DNA of 42,762 bases, taken from Candidatus Methanimicrococcus odontotermitis. Lineage in GTDB: Archaea > Halobacteriota > Methanosarcinia > Methanosarcinales > Methanosarcinaceae. The notes under the pieces are model-generated. The model was given only the letters and a program-made list of their open reading frames with translations, did not search any database and was not told the origin of the DNA. The translations under genes were made by a program, and so were the position numbers. The stretch covers positions 1 through 42,762 of the forward strand of contig JAITUZ010000036.1 of NCBI GenBank assembly GCA_031286065.1, in the 5' to 3' direction. Shown here piece after piece: positions 35,830-41,827 of the stretch; the stretch's first letter is position 1; every line of letters begins with the position of its first letter.

Positions 35830-36162
35830 TCAAATTCCGGAAGATTTTTGATTTTTGTTCTCATTTGTCTGTTTTCGATAAAGCTCTGCAAATGTCAGAC
35901 GAATTTGATAAAGCAGTTCAAAGATACCTTCATCTTTAAATTCAAGCCAGCTGTCGTAATCGAATTTTAATTCTTTACAATCCGATTTTTCCGCTAATCT
36001 TGCAAAAGCATCCTCTAACCATCTCGGTTTTAAATAATTGATATTATCCAGCCTTTCTTTTTTAAATCTTTCAATTCCTTTATTCTGAACGAAATCAGCA
36101 AAATAAAGTTCTGAAAAAATCTTTATTTTCGGATCTAATTTTTGAGAATCGCTGTGAATCAT
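35830..36162 (-). CDS. Small protein between cas8 and cas7, Cas11-like candidate
   Basis: 110 aa, mostly predicted helix, no Cys or enzymatic motif. Key segments are FVQNKGIERFKKERLDNINY, PRWLEDAFARLAEKSDCKEL and DEGIFELLYQIRLTFAELYR. It overlaps the 3' end of cas8 by 4 bp (ATGA), so it is coupled to it. In many I-B systems the Cascade small subunit (Cas11) is made by internal initiation inside cas8; here a separate gene of the right size and helical content sits in the right place. Alternatively it is the split-off C-terminus of Cas8. The identification is from position and composition only. Confidence 0.5.
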   Translation of the reverse strand: MIHSDSQKLDPKIKIFSELYFADFVQNKGIERFKKERLDNINYLKPRWLEDAFARLAEKSDCKELKFDYDSWLEFKDEGIFELLYQIRLTFAELYRKQTNENKNQKSSGI

Positions 36163-37451
36163 TCTTTTACCTCAGCTTCTGAATTATAGATGTAATACAT
36201 TATCGGATCATAGTCTTGAATGAGCGGATTGTACAGATATTTGCCGGACGGATTAAATAATTCAGCGTAATCGTCAAAACCGGCTTCACCGTCTAAAATC
36301 ATTTCAACAATCAATTTTCGAACCCTGTTTCTATTCGCTAAACCTTTGAAAATATCACTGCTTTTTAATTTTTCAATTTCTTTCAGGTTTTTCCCGTCTT
36401 TTAATTCTAAAGCAACTGTTTTCGCAAATGAAAGCGCCTTTTCCGATCGTCCGACAATTTCTGTTTGATAAATTTCATAAAGATGAACCGAAACGCCTGT
36501 ATATTTTTTATAAGGATAAAGCAAAGAACTGTCTTTAGATTCCAAAAGAGCATCCAATAATCGATTCCCTTTGTCATTTTGCATCAGATTCAAAAATTCC
36601 CGCTTCAGTTCTTCAGATTTACGTGATAATTTGCACAAAAATTTCAATGAACGGTTGGGAATTTCAATAATCGAACAGTCCGCACCCGTCCCAGAATTTG
36701 AAAAATTCCAAATGTAGACAGCTTCATAATCTGGAAGATTTGCATCTTTCATATCTCTCATGATGTCTAAAAAGCTTTCAAAAATTTTAGCGGTTCCTTC
36801 TTTTTTTCCGAGAATTTCTTTTTCGCCTGCGCTAATACGCGCCTGATTTTGTTTTACATTGTGTGAAATTAAACCATAGAGCATCTCTTCAGAAGTACTT
36901 TCATAACATGTCAATTTTCCTTTCAAAAGCGATGTCGATAACGGAATGAAATTAACCGCGAAAAGACACTTCGGACATACATTTTGAATTTTTGAAGCTC
37001 CGGGAAGGGCTTGAGCGTCATTTCCGATACTGCCGATCAAAGGAAATGTGTCACGTCCGACATATTTTCTTTCTTTGTAATTCAACTTGTGTTTTTGGCA
37101 GACATTTTGCCAAGCGGTGTCAATGTCAAAATCATAATTTTCACCGCAAATTTCACAATAATCATATCCGGAAGTGGAGATGCCATCAATTAATTCAAGT
37201 AAATAACTTGTGTAAATTTTTTCGTTGTTTGGCTTGTAAGCATTTTGATAAAGGGGGTTGTTGGTTCCAAAAACCATTGTAAAGCTTTTTAAATTTTTAT
37301 TAAGGAAAGCAATATTGTACTTGTCTAACACATTTCTAAAATCTTCTTGCGTCAAGTCTTCGAGTCGTTTAGCGACTAAATAAGAAATACAATAGAGCCC
37401 TTGATCAACAAAAGGATTTCCGGTCCGAGAAACATCAAACACTTTATTCAT
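36159..37451 (-). CDS. cas8: Cas8 large subunit (Cst1, CXXC-CXXC type)
   Basis: A 430-aa protein with two zinc-type pairs, CEIC (99-102) and CPKC (159-162), which define the Cst1 CXXC-CXXC family; these are the large subunits of I-B Cascade that read the PAM. The C-terminal about 150 residues are helical and charged. First gene of the interference operon. The start has a weak AGGA eight bases upstream, and a consensus TATA box lies at 37505-37515. It is somewhat short, consistent with the small-subunit part being a separate gene. Confidence 0.85.
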   Translation of the reverse strand: MNKVFDVSRTGNPFVDQGLYCISYLVAKRLEDLTQEDFRNVLDKYNIAFLNKNLKSFTMVFGTNNPLYQNAYKPNNEKIYTSYLLELIDGISTSGYDYCEICGENYDFDIDTAWQNVCQKHKLNYKERKYVGRDTFPLIGSIGNDAQALPGASKIQNVCPKCLFAVNFIPLSTSLLKGKLTCYESTSEEMLYGLISHNVKQNQARISAGEKEILGKKEGTAKIFESFLDIMRDMKDANLPDYEAVYIWNFSNSGTGADCSIIEIPNRSLKFLCKLSRKSEELKREFLNLMQNDKGNRLLDALLESKDSSLLYPYKKYTGVSVHLYEIYQTEIVGRSEKALSFAKTVALELKDGKNLKEIEKLKSSDIFKGLANRNRVRKLIVEMILDGEAGFDDYAELFNPSGKYLYNPLIQDYDPIMYYIYNSEAEVKE

Positions 37452-37504
37452 ATGTTTATTCCTATGATATAAATCAATTCAAATATTGGTTTAGAATTAA
37501 GCTA

Positions 37505-37516
37505 ATTTATAAAAAT
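37505..37516 (-). promoter_or_regulatory. TATA box of the interference operon
   Basis: Minus-strand sense ATTTTTATAAAT, a near-perfect archaeal TATA element. Predicted start near 37483, leader about 32 nt before cas8. A second TATA-like TTTATATC (37466-37473) is too close to the start codon to serve unless the mRNA is internally initiated. Confidence 0.5.
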
Positions 37517-37558
37517 GTTACCCCAATAAGAGTAAAATCAAAAAAGTCAGAGGAGTTT

Positions 37559-37587
37559 CACAAAATCAGACATATCAGCCTTGAAAA
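37559..37587 (+). repeat. Degenerate CRISPR-like repeat upstream of cas8
   Basis: AAAATCAGAC (37562-37571) is identical to the array repeat's left part, and TTGAAA (37581-37586) matches the end of its handle, with nine instead of ten bases between. The middle is not conserved. The downstream bases include ATTTTTATAAA (37590-37600), identical to the TATA box of the cas8 promoter (minus-strand sense), but this may just be another TATA box. Weaker evidence than for the element at 39481. Confidence 0.35.
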
Positions 37588-37613
37588 CGATTTTTATAAA
37601 CAAAGTTATGTAA

Positions 37614-37918
37614 ACAGGAATTGATATCTCCAGACATCATCGATTTCGTTTGTTTGACAACGATTGGAAAACTGTTAATGAAAATGTGTTAAAAGAATGG
37701 TCCAAAAAAAAGATAATCATAAAGCATCCGACCGGCGACAAAATCGCAGTTCAGCCGCATATTATCAAAAACAAGGCGGTATGAAAGCAAAAACATATGA
37801 CTACCATTTTAATTTCGCTGAAGCAAAGAAACTGAACGGATACGATCTCATGGAACGGCGGCGCGAACTGCTTGGTCAGAATCAAACTCATTTTGATGAC
37901 GAAGGAAACATAAATTGA
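37614..37918 (+). other. Two overlapping small open frames, remnant or small gene pair
   Basis: Frame one (37614-37784, no clear start) reads LFDNDWKTVNENVLKEW, then IIIKHPTGDKIAVQPHII and stops at TGA 37782-37784. Frame two starts at the overlapping ATG 37781 and runs to 37918 (MKAKTYDYHFNFAEAKKLNG, then MERRRELLGQNQTHFDDEGN). Both look coding in composition, and the ATGA overlap suggests coupled translation. No family is recognised. A TATA-like TTTTTATAAAC (37591-37601) lies upstream. Could be a degraded mobile or toxin-antitoxin gene. Confidence 0.35.
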
Positions 37919-37939
37919 GGAATTAGATATGTTTGAAAA

Positions 37940-38245
37940 TTATAATATATCCTTAATGTTGCGTCTGCTGTATACAAAACGTCTGATTTCCATCACATCA
38001 TCAATGACTGTATAATAGATTGTATAATTTTTAACATATATTCTGTAATATACTACATGCTCTTTGTTGGTGTGAACCGCTTCGGCCGCAAACGGCATAA
38101 AAAGACGGCAATTGACAGCCTCGTTGACGGAATTCAAAAGAGATTCGGCGGCTTCCGGATTGCAGAGATCATATTTGAGGTATTGTATGACATCAGCCAG
38201 TTCATCTCGAAATGACGGAAGGTATCTCAGTTTATATTTTTTCAT
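37940..38245 (-). CDS. ParE/RelE-family toxin
   Basis: A 101-aa protein: MKKYKLRYLPSFRDELADVIQYL opens like ParE/RelE toxins; later VVYYRIYVKNYTIYYTVIDDVMEIRRFVYSRRNI carries the conserved basic/aromatic C-terminus. It overlaps the antitoxin gene by 14 bp. RelE-type toxins cleave mRNA on the ribosome, ParE-type inhibit gyrase; the sequence does not decide which. The start at 38245 is chosen because upstream residues (MAWCWT) lie within the antitoxin's end. Confidence 0.8.
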   Translation of the reverse strand: MKKYKLRYLPSFRDELADVIQYLKYDLCNPEAAESLLNSVNEAVNCRLFMPFAAEAVHTNKEHVVYYRIYVKNYTIYYTVIDDVMEIRRFVYSRRNIKDIL

Positions 38246-38600
38246 TGTCCAGCACCAAGCCAAACTCTTTGCTCAATGATTCAAAGACTTCCTCATGAGT
38301 TAATCGGACATCCGTTTCAGCTGCCAATCTATCCGCTTCATCAAGGATTTGCTCAATGTATTCTTGGTCTTCATTAAGCGTTGTTATTTTGTTTCGGGCC
38401 GCAATGATTTGATTCCGGACAGTTGTCGGTGCTTTGCAGAATATTTTTGCGATTTCCGTTGTCGTGTAATCCAGGCAGTCACTGTAGTAAAGCGTGAGTA
38501 ACTCACCGGGCGTCAAGACACCGGCCGCATTTTCCGCAAATTCTTCCAAATCTGCCATATGAGATCTTTTTTGGTCAATTGTCAATGATTCGGATGTCAT
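38232..38600 (-). CDS. Antitoxin with sigma-70 region 4-like HTH
   Basis: 122 aa with two parts. Residues about 26-72 read LTPGELLTLYYSDCLDYTTT, then EIAKIFCKAPTTVRNQIIAARNKI, a sigma-region-4-like helix-turn-helix of the kind that recognises DNA. Residues about 95-115 read DVRLTHEEVFESLSKEFG, the short helix/acidic end typical of RelB/PHD-type neutralising tails. It precedes the toxin and overlaps it by 14 bp, the normal order. A TATA-like element TTTAAATATC (about 38631-38641, minus sense) is upstream. It probably represses the operon and masks the toxin. Confidence 0.7.
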   Translation of the reverse strand: MTSESLTIDQKRSHMADLEEFAENAAGVLTPGELLTLYYSDCLDYTTTEIAKIFCKAPTTVRNQIIAARNKITTLNEDQEYIEQILDEADRLAAETDVRLTHEEVFESLSKEFGLVLDNEKI

Positions 38601-38683
38601 TTCTTTTCACTAAATTACTAAATAAACGTAATGATATTTAAAAGCACGGCTGAACACATCTAATAAATCAAGAATTATAAATA

Positions 38684-38697
38684 AATTAGATCTAATT
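38684..38697. promoter_or_regulatory. 14-bp perfect palindrome with TATA box
   Basis: AATTAGATCTAATT is fully palindromic. A TATA-like ATTATAAATAA (about 38673-38683) lies directly to its left on the plus strand, so a protein bound here could control a plus-strand transcript starting near 38700 (the remnant at 38737). It is also 84 bp upstream of the antitoxin gene. Confidence 0.4.
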
Positions 38698-38736
38698 GAA
38701 TTTTTCAGAATTAATATCGAAATAGAGAGAATTAAA

Positions 38737-38979
38737 ATGACAACTTCATTAATAACGGATGATACTATTGCAGAGAGTGCAGAGTTGCAAAAAGTTTTGG
38801 ATAATCTTGAACATATTGAATCAATATATCAAAAATATTAGAATAGAAAATATTTTAATCAAATGTGAGCCGGATCTCATTGATAACTATATATACGGCA
38901 GAGCTTTGAAAAAGTTTGCAGTAATGCCAAACCCGATCTTCGCCAGGTGGATTATATAGTTGTTGACACCCCTGTAAAA
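38737..38979 (+). pseudogene. Frameshifted small gene remnant
   Basis: A 34-codon frame (38737-38841, MTTSLITDDTIAESAELQKV, LDNLEHIESIYQKY) ends in TAG. A coherent run in another frame follows (IENILIKCEPDLIDNYIYGR, ALKKF), and the original frame resumes with NAKPDLRQVDYIVVDTPVK and a stop at 38979. The three pieces join into one about 80-residue protein if two small indels are repaired. Family not recognised. Confidence 0.35.
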
Positions 38980-39480
38980 TAAAAACTATATAATTCATTT
39001 CATATTTTTTCTTTACTTTTAACTTTTTTCCTGACTGATAATGATACCAATCGACAAAGTTACTAAAATTGCGGTACAGGACAACACAATGACCAACGTA
39101 TCTTTTTTTCAGAGTTCGATATTCGGAACAGAACAGACATCATTAAATTATTCTCTCTTCGATGAATTCACATTTTCTTTTTTATTTTTCTATTTACCAT
39201 GTTGTCATCCCTTTGTTCTGCGATGTAATCTCTGCCCATCCTGCCAGCTTTGGGTTTTTTCACATAGGACTGACGGAACATTTTTGCCGTTGCTCTTTCA
39301 TCCGGTTGGTTGAAATATGTAAATTGACTTTCTTTCCGATTCGAACGATAGTTTTATAGATCATGTTTTCGGAAATGCTGTAATTTATAAAATGGTCCGA
39401 GAAAGAGCAGATCACTGTCTTTTAACATGACCCTAATTTAGCTGGAGTTCTGGCCAATTTAAACCATCGTTTTTGTGATT
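38980..39480. other. Gene-poor stretch between the operons
   Basis: No gene I can support. Both strands show short coding-like runs: plus 39041-39313, and on the minus strand a frame with KKPKAGRMGRDYIAEQRDDN followed by NMVNRKIKKKM. They lack starts or ribosome binding sites and probably derive from decayed genes. Confidence 0.35.
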
Positions 39481-39558
39481 GTTTTAATTCCATAAAGGTC
39501 TGATTTTACAAAAATATTAACAAAATAATTTCAATCTCATTTTGAGTCTAATTTAAAA
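39481..39558 (-). ncRNA. Mini-CRISPR: crRNA-like guide flanked by two degenerate repeats (CreR-like)
   Basis: Read on the minus strand. The upstream degenerate repeat (39558 to 39528) keeps TTAAA, TAGAC and the complete handle core GATTGAAA, 22 of 30 positions with two small gaps. A 17-nt guide follows (39527 to 39511: TATTTTGTTAATATTTT). The downstream degenerate repeat (39510 to 39481) matches 25 of 30 positions, including 19 in a row (TAAAATCAGACCTTTATGG). A TATA-like ATTAATAA (39586-39593) predicts a start about five bases before the first repeat. Cas6 cleavage would leave the handle ATTGAAAT on the guide. The guide is about half the normal spacer length, which would favour DNA binding without Cas3 cutting. 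The best local target is the cas4 promoter (39789-39805). Transcription is inferred. Confidence 0.6.
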
Positions 39559-39593
39559 TAAAAATAAAGGTAAAAACCAATACTCTTATTAAT

Positions 39594-39679
39594 ATCCACG
39601 GTACTATGTTATATTGTTAAAACTGGTAAAAAACCCGCGAAGCGAGTTTTCTACCAGATCCACTGTACTATATATATTG
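39594..39679. repeat. Imperfect direct repeats flanking a long hairpin
   Basis: ATCCACGGTACTATGTTATA (then TTG; 39594-39616) and ATCCACTGTACTATATATAT (then TG; 39658-39679) differ by three changes. Between them lies a 16-bp hairpin (39623-39638 / 39642-39657, CTGGTAAAAAAC...GTTTTCTACCAG, two mismatches, GAA loop). On the minus strand it is followed by TTTT, as in a terminator. Confidence 0.55.
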
Positions 39680-39717
39680 AACAGCAATTAGAATTCTCAA
39701 ATTATAATTGCTGTTCA
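39678..39717. promoter_or_regulatory. 13-bp perfect inverted repeat upstream of cas4
   Basis: TGAACAGCAATTA (39678-39690) and TAATTGCTGTTCA (39705-39717) pair perfectly around a 14-base centre that includes GAATTC. It lies about 65 bp upstream of the cas4 TATA box, so it could be an operator or mark the end of a minus-strand transcript. Confidence 0.45.
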
Positions 39718-39783
39718 TCTGATATTATGATCGTCATCTTAGAATTCACCTCTCTTTTTATTAAATATTTCGAAGCATTCAAC

Positions 39784-39826
39784 GTATATAAATTTTAACT
39801 AAATAGGGACTGTTATGAAGGAGGTG
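39784..39826 (+). promoter_or_regulatory. cas4-cas1-cas2 promoter with guide-RNA target site
   Basis: TATA box GTATATAAAT (39784-39793), predicted start near 39814, and Shine-Dalgarno AAGGAGGTG (39818-39826). The plus-strand segment 39789-39805 (TAAATTTTAACTAAATA) pairs with the 17-nt guide at positions 1-5, 7-11 and 13-16; mismatches are at 6, 12 and 17. On the opposite strand the three bases preceding the protospacer read CCC, where a type I PAM would be. Binding here would cover the end of the TATA box and the DNA up to the transcription start. Confidence 0.6.
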
Positions 39827-39835
39827 TTTTTAAAA

Positions 39836-40366
39836 ATGATGGATAATATTCACAAATCAACTTCAATCACAGGCGTTAAAATCTCTTATTATTTTATTTG
39901 CCATACAAAGCTTTGGCTTTTTTCTCATAATATCCAGCTGGAGAAAGAAAATGAAAATGTCCAGATCGGAAAAGACTTGAATGAAACAAGTTACGTCCGC
40001 GATAAAAAAGACATAACGATTGATCAAACAATCAGTGTTGATTTTATTGAAAAATCAAAAAACGGTGAAAAACTCATTCTTCATGAAATCAAAAAATCAA
40101 ATAAGATGGAAGAAGCCCATCAATGGCAAATGATGTACTATTTATATTACTTTAAAGAAAAAGGAATTGAAGCCGAAGGGGAACTGAACTATCCTTTAAT
40201 TAACAAAAAAGAAAAAGTTATTTTGACAGAAAAAGACAGGAACCGAATACAAGAAATCATAAATGATATTTTTAAAATCATTGAAGGAAAATTGCCTTCA
40301 CCGAAGAAAAAAACAATCTGTTCTAAATGTGCTTATTTCGAATTTTGTTTTGGTGATGATTTATGA
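39836..40366 (+). CDS. cas4: Cas4 nuclease (adaptation)
   Basis: About 176 aa from ATG 39836, chosen because AAGGAGGTG ends nine bases upstream; ATG 39839 is one codon on and ATG 39815 lies before the Shine-Dalgarno. A RecB-like nuclease with an Fe-S cluster: first Cys in [12 protein letters not shown] (C22), three last Cys in [10 protein letters not shown]. The nuclease motifs are ISVDFIE (Asp) and LHEIKKS (Glu-x-Lys). Cas4 trims prespacers and helps select the PAM. It overlaps cas1 by 4 bp. Confidence 0.93.
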   Translation: MMDNIHKSTSITGVKISYYFICHTKLWLFSHNIQLEKENENVQIGKDLNETSYVRDKKDITIDQTISVDFIEKSKNGEKLILHEIKKSNKMEEAHQWQMMYYLYYFKEKGIEAEGELNYPLINKKEKVILTEKDRNRIQEIINDIFKIIEGKLPSPKKKTICSKCAYFEFCFGDDL

Positions 40367-41376
40367 AAGAAAACTATTACATAACTTCAGACGGAACACT
40401 CGTTCGGCATCAAAATACGGTTTATTTTGAAAATAAAGATCCTGAAACCGGCGAAATAAAAAAGAGAGCGATTCCAATCAATAAAATTTATTCTATATAC
40501 GCGTACGGTCGTTTAAGTTTGAGTTCAGGCGTAATTGATTTTTTAGCAAAGAATCAAGTTCCGATTCATTATTTTAATTATTACGGTTTTTATGAAGGCA
40601 GTTTTTACCCGAGAGAAACTTTAATCAGCGGCGATGTAACTGTTCAGCAGGCTGCGCATTATTTAGACTCAGAAAAAAGACTTGTTTTAGCTAAAGCCTT
40701 TGTAGAAGGAGGAAGTAAAAATATTTTAAAAAATTTAAAATATTATTCAAAAAATGAAATGATTCCGGTTTTATCTCCCTCTATTGAAAATATCGAAAAA
40801 GAGTTAACCCGGCTCCCGGAAACGAAAACGATTCCTGAAATTATGAATGTTGAAGGCCGAATACGAAATATTTACTATACTGCATTTGATGAAATTGTTT
40901 CAGAAGAATACAACATTATAAAAAGAACGCGTATGCCGCCGGAAAATAAAATGAACACTTTAATCAGTTTTGGGAATTCGGTATTATATAGTACGATTCT
41001 AACTGAAATTTACAATACCCAGGCAAACCCGACAATTTCATTTTTACATGAACCGTTCGCAAGACGTTTTTCACTTTCATTGGATATTAGTGAAATCTTT
41101 AAGCCAATTATTGTTGATCGAATTATTTTAAAATTGGTAAACAAAAATATGTTAGATGACACTTGTTTTTCAGGAAATATCGGAAATATGCTTTTGAGTG
41201 AAAAGGGGAAAAAAATATTCTTATCAGAATACAATGAAAAACTTGAAACAACAATACAGCATAGAGGTTTAAATCGAAAAGTTTCTTACAGAACATTAAT
41301 CAGATTGGAGAGTTACAAGCTTATTAAACATTTTTTAGATGAAAAAGAATACCAACCTCTTATTATGTGGTGGTAA
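40363..41376 (+). CDS. cas1: Cas1 integrase (adaptation)
   Basis: A 337-aa spacer integrase. Metal ligands are in place: E164 (NVEGRIRN), H229 (FLHEPFARR) and D241 (LDISEIFKP). The N-terminal beta domain begins [18 protein letters not shown], and the typical [20 protein letters not shown] segment follows. ATGA overlap with cas4. Works as a tetramer around a Cas2 dimer to insert new spacers at the leader-proximal repeat. Confidence 0.96.
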   Translation: MKENYYITSDGTLVRHQNTVYFENKDPETGEIKKRAIPINKIYSIYAYGRLSLSSGVIDFLAKNQVPIHYFNYYGFYEGSFYPRETLISGDVTVQQAAHYLDSEKRLVLAKAFVEGGSKNILKNLKYYSKNEMIPVLSPSIENIEKELTRLPETKTIPEIMNVEGRIRNIYYTAFDEIVSEEYNIIKRTRMPPENKMNTLISFGNSVLYSTILTEIYNTQANPTISFLHEPFARRFSLSLDISEIFKPIIVDRIILKLVNKNMLDDTCFSGNIGNMLLSEKGKKIFLSEYNEKLETTIQHRGLNRKVSYRTLIRLESYKLIKHFLDEKEYQPLIMWW

Positions 41377-41377
41377 T

Positions 41378-41641
41378 ATGTATGTTATAATTGTTTATGA
41401 TGTAAGTATTGAATACGTCAATAAAGTTCGGATTTTCTTAAAACAGTATTTAAATTGGGTCCAAAACAGCGTTTTTGAAGGAGAACTTACTGAAGCTGAA
41501 TATATTAAAGTGATGAAGCATCTTGAAACAATTATCAAAAAAACACACGGTCATATTTTATGTTATAAAAGTCGAGATAAGAAATATCTGGAAATAGATG
41601 AATTAGGAATCCCAAAAGCGGAAATTTCAAACTTTTTATGA
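41378..41641 (+). CDS. cas2: Cas2 (adaptation)
   Basis: 87 aa, beginning MYVIIVYDVS with the conserved Asp (D8) and a ferredoxin-like fold; KKTHGHILCYKSRDKKYLEI is the later strand pattern. It starts one base after the cas1 stop, using GGTGG just upstream. Structural partner of Cas1. Confidence 0.93.
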   Translation: MYVIIVYDVSIEYVNKVRIFLKQYLNWVQNSVFEGELTEAEYIKVMKHLETIIKKTHGHILCYKSRDKKYLEIDELGIPKAEISNFL

Positions 41642-41827
41642 ATTCTCTAATTTGTCGTGGATCTTTATAAATGGACCTCAAAAAGAAGTATCCACGATTT
41701 CAAAAATCAAAAAATTTGGAAAAACCTATAAATATATGAAATAGGATATTTTTAAAACGTGTTCATCTGACATTTTTGATTTTATGTCTAAGACAAAAAA
41801 AATCTAAAATATCTAATTTATTTCTTG
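41642..41827 (+). promoter_or_regulatory. CRISPR leader
   Basis: 186 bp of A/T-rich DNA between cas2 and the first repeat. It includes a TATA box (CTATAAATATA, 41726-41736; predicted start near 41760) and an inverted repeat TCGTGGAT (41655-41662) / ATCCACGA (41690-41697). The ATCCAC core recurs in the direct repeats at 39594 and 39658. New spacers should enter at the 41828 end. Confidence 0.7.

Noticed and set aside
37531-37558. Another repeat-like string (AGTAAAATCA...) before the 37559 element
   Set aside because: Only about half the positions match and it would abut the next element with no spacer.
38759-38959. 66-codon plus-strand frame near the palindrome
   Set aside because: Part of it is the middle piece of the frameshifted remnant; its own start codon is out of frame with the likely gene start at 38737.
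39420-39480. Third degenerate repeat after the downstream half of the mini-CRISPR (GTTAAAA at 39426-39420, minus sense)
   Set aside because: Only seven bases match and the spacing (54 nt) does not fit the array.
41010-41234. Minus-strand 74-codon frame inside cas1
   Set aside because: Shadow of the cas1 coding sequence.
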